DNA of 64,000 nt from Apostichopus japonicus. Lineage: Eukaryota; Echinodermata; Holothuroidea; Aspidochirotida; Stichopodidae. Below are positions 37,001-48,227 of the stretch, in pieces. The notes below the pieces were generated by a model. The model did no database searches and was not told where the DNA came from. It saw nothing but the letters and a program-made list of their open reading frames with translations. Numbering within the stretch: the first letter of the stretch is position 1; every line of letters starts with the position of its first letter. The stretch spans positions 5,136,001 to 5,200,000 of the forward strand of contig NC_092561.1 in assembly GCF_037975245.1 (NCBI RefSeq). Reading direction: 5' to 3'. The translations under genes were made by a program, and so were the position numbers.

Positions 37001-40000
37001 GAGGGGGCAGAAGAAAGGTTAGTCATGTCCTTCCTGAATGTTGAGCCCATGAGGTTGAATGGTGCGAAGGCGTTTCATCCACAGTCTCTCTCTCTCTGTT
37101 GAATCGTACTAGGTCAGCAGGGCTACCTAAGGATTCAATCCCCTGTAGGGACATGTCATTGATGGTATGGTTGGGAAGGTTAAAGTTTTCTCCAACCGGG
37201 GTCTCAGTCTTCATGGTGTTGACTGTGGATTCGTGGCCATAAAAACACTTCTTGACTGTGGTTTTGCTTCCACCAACATACTGGATGACGAAAACTCTAC
37301 AAGAGATGAGAAAGATGACATAAGAGGTTTTGCAAGTGATGTGACCTTAGTCTTGTATATGAGGTGGATGCTTTGGCTGGTGATGGAATTGGCTTCAACA
37401 ATGTGTTGGCTGCAGACGAGGCATCTCGAAGTACGATCAACTTAGAAAGTACCATGCTGAATGGGTTGTATAGGAAGTTGGAAGTTAGAGAGGTGGAACA
37501 CCAGCACGCACAAGAAGGTTCCGTAGGTTGCGCGGACGTCTGTAGGCAATGGTGGGTTTTCAGGGACGACCTTTTGAAGTCTATCTGAAGTAAGGAGAAT
37601 GTTGTGGTTGATAGTTGTGATTTTCTGAAAAGGAGGCAATTCCAGACTGGCAGTGGCGGGGATGGCAGTTAGAAGAGAGTTTATACTGGTGTGTTTCTGT
37701 GGGCTTGGTGTATAAGTCAGTGGAGAGAGCCGTTTTCCTTGCGAACAGTCACATCGAGGAAGTTAACCTGTTACTGAGAGTAATCAGAGGTGACTTTAAT
37801 GGTGGTGTGGAAGGAATTGATGTGTTTAATGAAGGTGAGCAAGCTTTCTTCATCAATGGTACAAACAAAGAAGATGTCACAAATGTAGTGCCACCAGAAA
37901 AGAGGACGACAAGTTTAACGGAGCATGCGCTAGACATTAACGGAAGAAGATCCTGCTATAGGATCGAAATGTCGGGCCAAGGGCGGCGGAAGCACTTTTA
38001 ATCTGGGGGGCACCGACATCAAAGGGCACTTTGCAGAAATTCGATTGGACTGATGCAGCCTTATATTTAGTACCCTTTATAACTCTTATTGTATTATCTT
38101 ATTTGCGTATACACATCACTCCATCAACGCCCCCCCCCCCCACTCAAGGAAAATATGCATACTAGCACTGTAATATCCAATGTGCAAATTGGGAAACAAG
38201 GAACAAGTTTTCTTTTGAGACAAAATGAGGTGAAATCATGCTAGTTGCTAAAGTAGGAATCTTCCGAATTAGAGTTAATTTCTTGTTAATATCTTAACAA
38301 TTTTTTTTTATTCGAAATAGCTTTGAGTTTCAGCCACAGAAATTCATTAAAAGTCAGGGGCGTAGCCAGGATTTGCAAAGTTGTATGCACGACTATCTGA
38401 GCGGAGCGCCACCATCGGTTGGCGCGGAGCGTACAAGAAATTTTTTAGTTTTACAAACCCCTCAGATGGCCGGAAACGGCCCTTCCCGAGTGTTCATTCT
38501 GGTTCCGTGGCCTCTTGCTAACTTGAGACACCTCAATTTTTATGTAGAAAAAGGGCACATTTTTAACCTGAGGAAAAGTGGGGGGGCACGTGCCCCCTGT
38601 GCCCCCCCGGTTCCGCCGCCCTTGTGTCGGGCCCACTTACTTTTACACGTTCCCTTAAAAAGGCTCTTCAGTGGATAACCAGTTTGCTAACAGTTTTTCT
38701 TCTATTAAACTGTAAAATAGTAATAGTTTATACATTATTGTGGAAATATGAAAATGACAACAATTTATTTCCAGCAATTGTGTACAGTACATGAATATTT
38801 AACAATTGACAAACGAATATTTTGATATACAACACAATCTAGAGAGACAGGTAAAAAAAAAAAAAACATTCATCATGATAATTTATATACAATATTTAAG
38901 CTATACAAATGCATGGAAAAGGAGAAAAAAAGCGCAATGCTTATAGAATGTATTTCCCATTTGAATATAATAAATATATAAATATACTGGAGAGAAATTG
39001 GTGAAAGGAAAGAAAACTCAAACAAAAATTAATGATAGTAAAAAATAAAATAAAATAAATGAATTTGTCGCAAATCAATACAGTAAAGGTTGGAAGTAAG
39101 AAATTTGTTTTGGCATTGATTAGTTGACAATAGATTTTTTTGTATCTATATTAAAAAGAGTTCAAGGTTGACTTAATTATACTATCTAATGAGTTCCAGA
39201 GTTTAACCCCAGATATGGAGATGGAAACATGTTTTTTCCTTGTCCTCGCATAATTTACATAGAAATTATATTTAAATCGTTTATTCGAAACTAAGGGAAA
39301 ATAATTTTGTAGAGTTGAAGGTAAACCAATTTGAAATATACACCACCAGTGTGCTAAATTTATCATCCACATGTTAAGTTTGTCACCGTTGTGTTTATTC
39401 ATTTTCAAATATATAATATTACAACTTATAATGGCTAATTAGTAGGTAACTCTACGCGAATTTATGGGTAACTTTATAACCCATAAAACTTAATGTGCAT
39501 GGCAGTGTATTGGCACATCAAGGTCGGAATCAAGTAAAACGAGCATCTAGACAATGCCAGCATATCAATACCGTACTTTTCAACTGATTTAATTGAACCC
39601 TTAAGTAGTGTGTGCATAAGCCGTGAATTTTCGAGATGAAGTAAATAGAGCGTATAGACAATGCCACCATAAAAATACTGCACATTTCAACTGATTTAAT
39701 CGAGCCGCTCATTGCCAGCTTGGTTGTATATTTAGTGAATGTTGGAAAGCAAAGTAATACGAGTGACAGTAATGTTACCAGAGAAACATTTTGCGTCGCG
39801 ATTTAACACCAACCGCGTTTATTGTATGACCCATTTTCTTGCTGGCGGCCGGTCCGCCCCTCATTTCGCCCACCCTGCCCCTCCTTTAACCTCCATGGAA
39901 CTCTTTCAATCGCCCTTGTACTTCCCCACGCTTTGATCTTGCAGAAATTTCACCAAGATCAACTCATCAAAAATCTCTGTACCTACAATGTGCAGTGTCG

Positions 40001-43000
40001 ATAAATTAGTACGCAGTTCATTATGCATGTGAATGCCGGTTGGAACTTCGAAGTTTCAACCGCACATGCGCAATTCCTGAAAACCTGTGAAAGAAAGATC
40101 ATACCGCCGTACTACAGAAATTAATACATAGAAGCCATATTGCACCTGCTGACACCAGTAAACTTTACAGCAATTTGATGGCGGCTTGCGTCATCTTGGC
40201 ACACCCATAACAATGACTCGCGCAAAGGGTGCCTACGTTACAGTAACGAGGGTTTTAATGAAAACCTGATCTTATCATAAAAATATCTTTCATTTTCACA
40301 TATAGAAATATATGATGCGCTAGATTAACTCAAATTTTGCGCAAACAAGAAATGACACGAATTACAACTTACGTATATTTAGCCGCTGCTAACAAGTTGT
40401 TCTAACTTTTTGATAAAAAAATCGTAACATGTGCCATTATTGATGTAGGCCTTTTAACGTTTATTGAAGACTACCACAGTACATTCTTGTCTACTTACAA
40501 GAAGTCTCTTTCTTCTGTAATATTATATTGCTTTCATTTTGTAAATTATTCTCCATATTGTAACTCGTAGATGCTTTCGGTGATGCATGGTGACTCACAT
40601 ATCAAAAAGGATGCATAAATTTACCACGAACATTTAATCTTCACCGTCATTTGATTACAAGGTACAAGGACTCTTAGTTGCATTGTAATTAGCAATTTCT
40701 TTATTAGCAGTTATGCCTATAGAGGCAAACAGCAATAGCAGACTGTCATCTCAGTCTCCAAAGTATGTTATCACCATTACTTTAGTTGAATTCTACTTTC
40801 CTATCCTAGTAATTGCATATAGCCTATATGCTGGGCCCAGTTACGCCTTCAGCTTTCCTACAACGATTACGTTATAGTTATACCACTAGCAGTCAGTACT
40901 AGTTAACTAGTGGCTAGGCTAGGCAAGCCATATGCTTTGGCCTGCCTGCATGTGTCACTGCCAGTGAATTGTCAAAGGCTGAAAGGACAGACACAGTCTT
41001 GCGGTAATGTATAACAGAGACTCCTTGGCATTGCTTATACATGTCATTATAGAATGTTTCATATTGAAATTTTGATCATAGATTTGCATTAAGATATAGG
41101 GCAGCATCAAGACCTGAATTTTGTCCTTTAGATTGAACTATTTAAATCAAAACAAAAAATGATACATACAGCCCTCATTTAAAGGTTGTTAGGCTAATAT
41201 CATCAAAGTGTACTACACAGATCTAGACCATCCTATTTTTTCTAAACTTAGATCCTGCCATTTTGGACCATTCCAAAGGCAAAATATTGCGTCCACTAGA
41301 TATCAATTTTGCTGTTGATCTAAAATTTCCCTCAGTTTACGGATAACATCCTATGATTGAAGCCGCATGCATGGTTTAGTTAAGAGGTTAATCATACTAA
41401 TGAAAGACTTTTTGAACTAAATGTTCAATTTTTTCACGCTAACACAGCTAATCTGAAGTTTGAGGAGACCTGATTGTTGGGCCAAATTACTACATTGCGG
41501 GGGGGGGGGGGGGGGTTCAGTTTTGATATTTAACTATGTTGCATGCAAGACATGTGACAATATCAAGGATCGTAAGGAAGTGAGCGATAAGTTAATTTGT
41601 GCCTCAAAGTAGAAATTATCATATCTCTTTTCTTCAACCGGCCAACTAAGTCAGTAAACCAAAGATGAAGTGTTTCATTTCCCATGGAATAGTCTAAACA
41701 TAACTAGTTGACTACAATAACTTCATTCAACAATTGGCATCCAAAAGTCATAAATTTGAGCCGCTCTAGTGCACCTTCATGAAGGGTGTCATACTTAAGT
41801 CAATACTAAGTTACATGAATTGCTGAAGCAATTGAAACTGTATAATGACTATATGATATATTACAGCACATATAGTTCTCGAGTCACTGCTATGAAGCAC
41901 TGTTTTAAGCTTTCAGCTTATTATGCTTATTACGTTTACCATTACTTTGTTGATGCAACATTTATTTTCAGCAAGTACTAATGGTTTAGATCATGAAAGT
42001 AAGCATGTGATATATTTATGTGGTGTGTTTTAAGTTAGTTTTATTTATTTTATAACCATCTGTACTATTTCATTGGTCAAGCCAAACATTTGTGGATGTT
42101 TACAATCATATGGTGGCTGGTCAATCAATTAGGTGCGCTTAAGGATGAATCCTGATGGCAGTACTTGGAGTAGATCATGCTATCAAGTGACATATTATTG
42201 ATGCTCGTGTGAATTTGAGGACTGTTTTTCTATACGCAAGCTTGACTGTAATGTACGTTGTGTAAAAGTAACTGTAGTGAGTTGAAAATAGGTCCTTAGT
42301 ACAATCATGTTATTGTTCTTCTGTTTTTGGCTGGCTCATGAATTATTCATAGCTTGGTCCACATGGGCAGCATGTGGTCAACAGCATCTCTTTGTCTATT
42401 ACCTCACTTTCCCTTATTTTGTTAATGTAGGTACATTTTTAAGCTAAAGTAGTGCTGCTTAAATTCCATCCTGTAAGTCTGTTTTACTATTGATTCTTAC
42501 TTTCTTATGTATACATGTTTAAAAATACTTATAATTTGGTGCTAGAATCAAATCTCTAAAGTAATACGGGGTTTGGATGTAATTATTAAGAATATCCATG
42601 CGCTTGTTAGCCTGAGTTTATGCTAATGCACCCTCCTGGCTTGGCGTGGGTAAGAGTTGCATGTGGGAATTTCAAGGAGCATGATCTTTATTAGAATCGG
42701 AGAAGAAAAGTTCGTCCGTTTCCAGTATAAAACGATGATTAAGAGTTAATTTTGGTTCTGTTGGCTACTCGGTTGTGCGATGGTGAAGGTCTGTCTACGA
42801 GGGCACAACTTGTAAAATTTTGACATATTTGGCTTGGAGCTGCTTTCTATGCTTTCCTGTTCTCTACGTTTTCTGTTTATCTACACTGAATAAATTGGTG
42901 AAATCGTATACCGCTGTCTCTGAATCTGGTCTTAACGAGCAGGCTGACCCTTCCTTCGACTTCCCCTCCGCGTCCCTTCATAACCAAGGGTGCTTTTACA

Positions 43001-46000
43001 CTAGATCCGGATTAGTTCCCCTCATATATCAGACGACCATCTCTTTATGGGGTAGACTTATGCATTGATTCGGAGGAATTTACACTTGAGTCGTGCTCTG
43101 ATCGTCCCCCGCTTTGCACTGGATGTTGGTAAAAACAAATCGGATTGGAATTGTGTCATGCGCAACCGCGGAACGTGTAGTACGCATACTCCAACACTTT
43201 CGTTGTCATGGTTGCATAGCCTTAGGGTGACAATACAACGCTATGTACGGCCCACACGCACTCAATCTACGTAGGAATTAGCACATGCATGATACAGGAC
43301 TGGAATTTCACACGATAATGCATGTGACGTAATGTGGTCACCGTACACTCGAGACACTGTTGGTGCGGGAGTGTTTAGATTGCAAAATTGATCTCGACGT
43401 CCGGATCAGATCCTGGTCTCTGCCAGCATCTAAATAGAAGGATCCGGGATATGAACGTTGTTAACACTACAATCGTGATCCCGACGACAGGATCAGATCC
43501 TGACGTCGAGATCTGATCCGGATCTAGTGTAAAAGTAATCAAATTAGTGGGTAAATTAAAATCCCGCACAGAGCACGATAGCGGGTTATCCAACATCTTT
43601 GCCGGATATAAACTACCACATTTTGTGTCGCCATGAGGGATTTACATTTACTCATGTTTGTGTTCATAAACCCACTTAATATTTTAGAGTGGATAACGTA
43701 TTTGAATATATATAAACCCTATTTTAAGAATATAGTGTGAGGAATTTCATTTTTAATGTGAACACAATAAAATTGGAGTAAATGAATAGAGGAAAACTGA
43801 CTGGAAAATGTTAAACAATTTACTTATATGATTAAGTCAATATCAACACAATAGAATAGATAATTCAAAGTAAAAAGTAGAGAGGTAAACATTATTATTA
43901 AACGCTCAACACACCAATTATTTTTCTCTCTATAAATGATTTTTATGGATTTATAAAAGGCGTAGTTTTCACTTTTAATTCCTACGCAAATATGTTAATG
44001 TTTATGATACTGACATGCCATAGGAAAGAAAGCATATATATTGTACAATAATGTGACACGTATAAGTTTATTATACCGACGGCCCACAAATTATGGAGCG
44101 CGAACCATTATGTTCCAATTTTATGTTTATCTTCGATAGGAATCGGATTTGGTCTAATGAGTGTGACAGCCTATATTTTGGTTAAAGACCATTTCAAGGA
44201 AGAATATCCGTTGATGATTTCCGTGTCATTGACTTTCAACTATATTGGATTGGCGTTACTTCCTCTTCTTCTCCAATATTTCAGAGACCATTTTGGTCAA
44301 CAAATATCACTTGTCTTATTTGGAGCTGTTCTTTGGAATCTAGTGGCATGTGGCGTCGCTTTTCGAGAACCTCGGGACATTCAGAATGGTACTAAAACAA
44401 ACCCTTCTGCAAATGAAAGGCGATATCAACTTCATGTGGAAAAGACATCGTCCAACTCAGCAGTCATCTCTACGTATTTCTTTTGGTGCGATTCCCTCAT
44501 TCACCATCCAATTCTCGCAATATACTGCATTGTAGAGCTTTTAACATACTATGTCTATATTTCTTGGGCACTTTTCCTGGTATCTCTAGGAACATCAGCT
44601 GGTCTTGAACCTGACCAGGCTGTTTTGCTCTCGACTTCCGGAGGCATGGGAGGTTTCTTAGGGAAGATAGCAGTGGTAGCATTGTTTCATTACGGGAAGA
44701 TAAATTCAATAAGTGGATGGTTTGTACCAAGCTTTATAAATGGCATTTCTCTACTGGGTTGCGCTTTGTCAAGTAGTCAATATATACTGACTGTTTTGAC
44801 GTTTATAAGCGGCTTCTGTCTGGGCGTTATCAATAGCGTCATGGTTGGCCTTTTGCCCACAGCGGTGTGTAGTAGACACTTTCAACAAGCTATGGTCCTT
44901 TCGTGTATCTGTGATGGGATCGGTGTACAATTTGGAGGATTTGCTTCCGGTAAGTATGAGAAGATCATGCATGATTGTGGCCATGTTGCTAAAAGGATGA
45001 AACAATACGATTCTCCCAGATTTCAAAGGTAGATTTTGTGTCTATGTAGGCAATTGCTGGGTTTATAATACGTCATGGAGACCAGCCTTGATTGTTAGAC
45101 TTGCCAAAGTTATAGGTCGTTTCGGTTGACAATTCGACCAAACATCGGGTTAACAATGACAAAGAAATGTCAATCCTCCGTTGCTATACATATCATTACT
45201 TAACTCCGCAACCGGACAAGGTGCTCCAAACGTTTACGGGAAGTCTTGCAATACCCCGCTAACTTCTTTTCGATGGCGTATTATAGACTGACCCACAATC
45301 TAATCGACGGAGTGAATATTGCGCATTCTGATTAATCATAGTTTACACATCACGACAGTATTGTGATCCGAGAGGGTTCAATCAAATAAGGATTCCAATC
45401 GTTATGCTGGCTGAGTCAATTACGGGCCGTCAATTGGGACTTGCCTATTAGCAGTATTAATATACACATTATACCGGCCGGTGGGTGGTGCACTGTTTTA
45501 TTAGAGCTTTTATTGGTAAAATAAGAATTTTGGGAATACTGAACAAAACTATGAAACTGTGTGTACTGACGTATCATGTCGACCTGTAACGTGGAAGCTA
45601 TTGTGCATGGAACGAGTAGGACAGTTGTGGCCGACTAAATGTAGCCAACAGCCGTTCTGCTTAATCAATTCCAAGATCTGATACTGTAGTGAAATATTTA
45701 CATCTAGTTTATATCTAGTTTTGCAATATCAGTCTGTATATAGAATTATGTGAAACTTATGTGAATTATGTATATATACACACATAGATGGATGGGTGGA
45801 TGGATGGATGGGATGGGATGGGACGGGATGTATGGCTGTCTGTCTGTCTGGCTGGCTGGCTGGATGATATATTGTACTGTTCAATTCGTATCTTCGACTG
45901 GTGAGTCTCAAAAGAACGAAACTGGTCGAGAAGTGGATTCTCTGGTGTGTGTGAACTCTCTTCAAATTATATAAAGGTATCTATATATTGATATGTATAA

Positions 46001-46272
46001 GATTATAAAATTCGTTTCTCACTTTCTCACTCTCAATTCTGTAACTGTAACAAAATAGAGATTTACATATATAATTCTTTTACATTGTTTTGTTTCTAGG
46101 AGCCATTCATGATCTATTTGGATCTACCCCACTTGTTTTCGTGTTTGACGCTGTCGTATGCTTTATTAGTCTTCCGCTGATTCTTGGCTGGTGGTATGAA
46201 ATTAATAAAGACAAGGACTGCACTACTTCTCATCCCTCGGCAGTAACCACAACCAGTGACAATGGAAATTAA
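33847..46272 (+). CDS. Monocarboxylate-transporter-like protein (SLC16/MCT family), four exons
   Basis: Join of 33847-34015, 35173-35316, 44140-44949 and 46100-46272, 1296 bases, 431 residues, a normal MCT length. All three introns are phase 1 with GT-AG ends. The product is a 12-TM major facilitator of the plasma membrane; relatives carry monocarboxylates or other small substrates with H+, but the substrate here is unknown. TM1 starts DKWIVLVACC, replacing the usual D-G-G-W-G-W family motif. A GKRPTAICGG loop follows TM2. The second family motif is represented by HFKEEYPLM (residues 122-130) before TM5. A hydrophilic central loop covers about residues 180-220. The C-terminal tail is short (KDKDCTTSHPSA...). 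Intron 2 is 8.8 kb and hosts a Penelope-like element, hAT and MITE insertions. The divergent motifs place it among orphan MCT-like proteins rather than MCT1-4. Confidence 0.88.
34016..35172 (+). other. Intron 1 of the SLC16-like gene
   Basis: 1157 bases, GT-AG. Has a G-rich tract near 34313-34335 and a C run at 34966-34978. No other feature seen. Confidence 0.75.
35173..35316 (+). CDS. SLC16-like gene, exon 2
   Basis: Acceptor CTCTCTTTCTAG, donor TCTG|GTGAGT. It reads APVTTSLAKTFGKRPTAICG and on to LLLAFVVSG, the TM2-TM3-TM4 region with the conserved F-G-x-R-P/x-x-x-x-G-G loop. Confidence 0.87.
35317..36641 (+). other. Intron 2, left part, no element identified
   Basis: AT-rich. No coding frame of note. 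Confidence 0.5.
36662..36698 (-). ncRNA. Hammerhead-ribozyme-like motif, left end
   Basis: The minus strand reads CAGATGAAGATCC, a five-base loop, then GGATCGAAACGTC. This fits the layout of Penelope terminal hammerheads (CUGAUGA, stem II, GAAA), with a perfect GATCC/GGATC stem II. The first core box has a two-base insertion (CTCAGATGA for CTGATGA), so self-cleavage is doubtful. Confidence 0.45.
37023..37937 (-). pseudogene. Penelope RT C-terminus and GIY-YIG endonuclease, broken
   Basis: On the minus strand the stretch near 37860-37760 carries FIKHIN and VNFLDVTV, the usual Penelope RT thumb-region block, in frames that shift and contain stops. The last 63 codons (37214-37023) contain NFNLPNHTINDMSLQGIE and RFNRERE, matching the H-F-N-x-x-x-H-x-x-x-D-M core and R-x-x-R-E of the endonuclease domain. 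Upstream YVGGS fits the Y-V/I-G part of GIY-YIG. Frameshifts and stops make it inactive. Most of the RT catalytic domain is missing. Identification is from motif memory, not a search. Confidence 0.6.
37941..37977 (+). ncRNA. Degenerate hammerhead-like motif, right end
   Basis: The plus strand reads CGGAAGAAGATCC, a loop, then GGATCGAAATGTC. Stem II is intact but the CUGAUGA box is lost. It is in opposite orientation to the left motif and ends at the hAT target site. Confidence 0.4.
37978..38624. mobile_element. hAT MITE, 647 bp, nested in the Penelope terminus
   Basis: The ends CAAGGGCGGCGGAAG and GTTCCGCCGCCCTTG are inverted. The target duplication TGTCGGGC (37970-37977 and 38625-38632) is perfect. 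Inside, CAGGGGCGTAGCCAGG at 38356 looks like the start of a second hAT end, and a module CGGAGCGCCACCA / GGTTGGCGCGGAGCGTACA (about 38396-38436) recurs in other elements of the window. Confidence 0.87.
38690..39420 (-). mobile_element. 5'-truncated LINE, 3' part of ORF2
   Basis: A minus-strand frame at 39408-39151 carries YARTRKKHVSISISGVKLWN followed by SL, the block (R-x-x..S-I-x-x-x-G-x-x-x-W-N-S-L) found at the C-terminus of many CR1/Jockey-type LINE ORF2 proteins. AT-rich sequence follows to about 38690. No RT core remains. Confidence 0.55.
39547..39710. repeat. Two-copy tandem duplication, period 108 bp
   Basis: TAGACAATGCCA and TTTCAACTGATTTAAT recur at the same spacing in two diverged units. 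Confidence 0.65.
39711..42600 (+). other. Intron 2, central part, no element identified
   Basis: AT-rich. Contains a run of 17 G at 41499-41515. No supported gene. Confidence 0.45.
42605..42987 (+). repeat. Possible solo LTR
   Basis: TATAAAA at about 42726 is followed by AATAAA at about 42888, then a pyrimidine-rich end, spacing that fits an LTR promoter and poly(A) site. A TG start near 42605 and CA end near 42986 are possible, but I found no target duplication, so this is weak. Confidence 0.28.
42988..43538. mobile_element. MITE with 25-bp inverted ends, about 550 bp
   Basis: The left end GTGCTTTTACACTAGATCCG matches the reverse complement of the right end (CGGATCTAGTGTAAAAG). The right half has several GGATCAGATCC and GACGTC-type palindromes (43395-43540). 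No coding capacity and no clear target duplication; superfamily unassigned. Confidence 0.7.
43539..44139 (+). other. Intron 2, right end
   Basis: AT-rich. No feature apart from the acceptor at 44138-44139. Confidence 0.6.
44140..44949 (+). CDS. SLC16-like gene, exon 3 (largest)
   Basis: Acceptor ATCTTCGATAG, donor TCCG|GTAAGT. Codes for residues 105-374 from GIGFGLMSVTAYIL through FGGFASG, containing TM4/5 to TM11 and the central loop. The second half is duplicated in inverted orientation at 31500-32425. Confidence 0.9.
44625..45595 (+). repeat. Inverted duplication, resident arm
   Basis: The arm inside the SLC16-like gene: second half of exon 3 and the first about 650 bases of intron 3. 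It pairs in inverted orientation with 31500-32425. Confidence 0.88.
45781..45866 (+). repeat. Microsatellite (GGAT/GGGAT/CTGT/GGCT)
   Basis: Interrupted GGAT and GGGAT repeats followed by CTGT and GGCT repeats, in intron 3 of the SLC16-like gene. Confidence 0.9.
46100..46272 (+). CDS. SLC16-like gene, exon 4 and stop
   Basis: Acceptor TTGTTTCTAG. It completes the Gly codon, then reads AIHDLFGSTPLVFVFDAVVC and the TM12 stretch ending GWWYEI, a charged tail and TAA. The G-x-(I/L)-x-D motif at the exon start is typical of MCT TM11-12. Confidence 0.88.
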
Positions 46273-46474
46273 TTAACAACTTCCTGTTCATGGTTCATTC
46301 GTCTATAATTTTTGCCATCCAATCTCGAAGACAGTACTGTATCTATTCAGGAGCTAGACATAGGTCGGTAGTTTCTTTAGTAATAGACCCATTTGGCAGG
46401 TTTAAATTTCGTAAATTTGCTGTCATGAAATAATACTGAAATATTAATATTGAACTGGAGTCAGTAGCAAAGAC

Positions 46475-46480
46475 AATAAA
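46475..46480 (+). terminator. Polyadenylation signal AATAAA
   Basis: Canonical AATAAA about 200 bases after the SLC16-like stop codon, the first in this orientation downstream of it. Confidence 0.5.
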
Positions 46481-47975
46481 CCGTTGTTCTTATTCTCGAA
46501 AAATGTTATCGATACGATTTCTATCTTCGACGCAAGATGACGAGTCTATTTCAGTTTTTCAGCATTGATCTAAAGCGGAGTGGTGGTGCACGGGTTGGGT
46601 GGCGGCTATTTCACACAGATATCACCAATATTGAAACCTCGTTGTGCATGTGCTGCTTTAGATAATTTGAAACAAACTATTAACATTATCTTAACCAATT
46701 GTTTGCTTATGTACCCACTGTCAGTTATTGGCGGGCATCACCATATTATTATCCGTTAAGGGGGCGATGGAGGAGGGGGGGGGGGGGGGACTTGCACATC
46801 AATCCCCTAGGATCGACACACTTGAATGTCTTTTATGCAAATTATGTTGATCAGATATAATTCACTTCTGTATTGTATTAAGCTGTCTGTAGTAGTACAA
46901 TTACGTATTTAAAGGAAATCACACACACCACACTTTCCAATTGTTTCATGTTCAACTCTCTCTGCATTAGATGTTCATATTAGATATAGAATGTTTCCAT
47001 GAGTTGCTGTGTCGGTGATGGTTTGCTAAGGCTTTGATAAATTATGGCAGGGTTCCAAATTCCTTCAACCGGACCTCTCTTCCGTGATCCACGTGGTTTA
47101 AACTTGTAGCATCGAGAGCTCTACCTCTGTAGCCTCCATTATATCTATATAGTTGCCAGTATATAGTGGCACTTGCAACTTGATTTTGCCGTTTCAGCAA
47201 CGTCCTCTCCCTGCTGGGACACGTTATTTCCAAGCAATTTTGTGTAAGTTTTCCACACTTTTGCTACAAACAATTTTGAATTTAATTTTGAATTTTGGTT
47301 TTATAAGCTTTGTTCTGAATAGATTTAGCTCATTGCCAGAAGTTAAGTCAGCTGATGTATCCGTGAGCCTAGTCAAAAATGTATTCTGTATCTAGTGTTG
47401 CTTTTGAAGCTAGAATATGTCATTGAGTTTCTCACAACAGAAATCAATGCTGAAAGACTGTACTTTATCAAGTTTTTAGGTCATCTGATTTTGTACTAGG
47501 CTGTAAAAAGTCCCAAATAAGCTTTTTCACGTTAGTGACCTGTAGATTCATATTAGGATGTTTACCGTACTTCAAAAACTTTTCTTAACCTTTTGTATCT
47601 GGAGGAGAAACCTTAAAAGGTTTCCGATCAAGTTAGCAAGTTTTAGTCCTAACGCAGGGAACTCTTTTGAGTACGGTTGAGGTCGTCTATGATGCTATTA
47701 AATAAGTTATCACTTTGGCTATCTGTAACAGCAGCAAGATCTGAGGCAGGAGAGATTATTTTCTGCAATTTCTGATCTAGGCTTCTATCTCATGGATGTA
47801 ACCCCAAAATGTTATTCAATAAGTACGAGTCTATTATATTGGATAAAGTCCAAGACACAGAGAAGAAACACCGCCTACATTGTATTGCTACAAAAACATA
47901 TGCAAAGAGCTTTGGTGTGCCATTAATCGATGTGGAGACACATGCTCTGGGTGAAGTGTAGACCACCCGAGTCAA
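46481..47975. other. Intergenic, no gene found
   Basis: A run of G at about 46774-46790. Otherwise unremarkable AT-rich sequence. Confidence 0.4.
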
Positions 47976-48227
47976 ATGCAGCATGATTGGTGTATTACGG
48001 CTTCAGATATGTTTTTGGATTCTGTTGTTGGTGTCCTGGACAATAAAACTATATTTGAAAACGAGTTTTTGGTTTGTTTTCGTGCATTAAATGTATATAT
48101 TCCTTCACACGAAGTATGGCAAGTATATCACAGTGTTTATACTGCATTTTATAAAGATAAAACTTATTTAAGAACAGAAATGTTAACGTTTAAAAATGTT
48201 GAAAAAGATGATTTTAATCTAAGTTAA
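47976..48227 (+). pseudogene. Unidentified open frame before the Polinton integrase
   Basis: About 83 codons ending in TAA, AT-rich, with SVVGVLDNKTIFENEFLVCF and a charged end. It sits about 280 bases before the integrase and could be the end of another Polinton gene or intervening sequence. No motif settles it. Confidence 0.25.

Larger units (their letters stand above)
36642..38646 (-). mobile_element. Penelope-like element relic with inverted termini
   Basis: The left terminus (GTGTAAAAGTAAGTAGGCC, 36642-36660, then GACGTTTCGATCC) and right terminus (GGATCGAAATGTCGGGC at 37961-37977, then CACTTACTTTTACAC) are inverted repeats about 50 bases long. Between them, minus-strand frames resemble the end of a Penelope RT and a GIY-YIG endonuclease. 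The right terminus is split by a hAT insertion at 37978-38624. The element lies inside intron 2 of the SLC16-like gene. Confidence 0.62.

Noticed and set aside
44950-45032. Read-through of exon 3 past its donor to a stop at 45032
   Set aside because: The donor GTAAGT and the matching fourth exon give a normal MCT C-terminus; the read-through has no family match.
45729-45974. Open frames over the GGAT/CTGT microsatellite
   Set aside because: Simple repeat read as protein, inside an SLC16-like intron.
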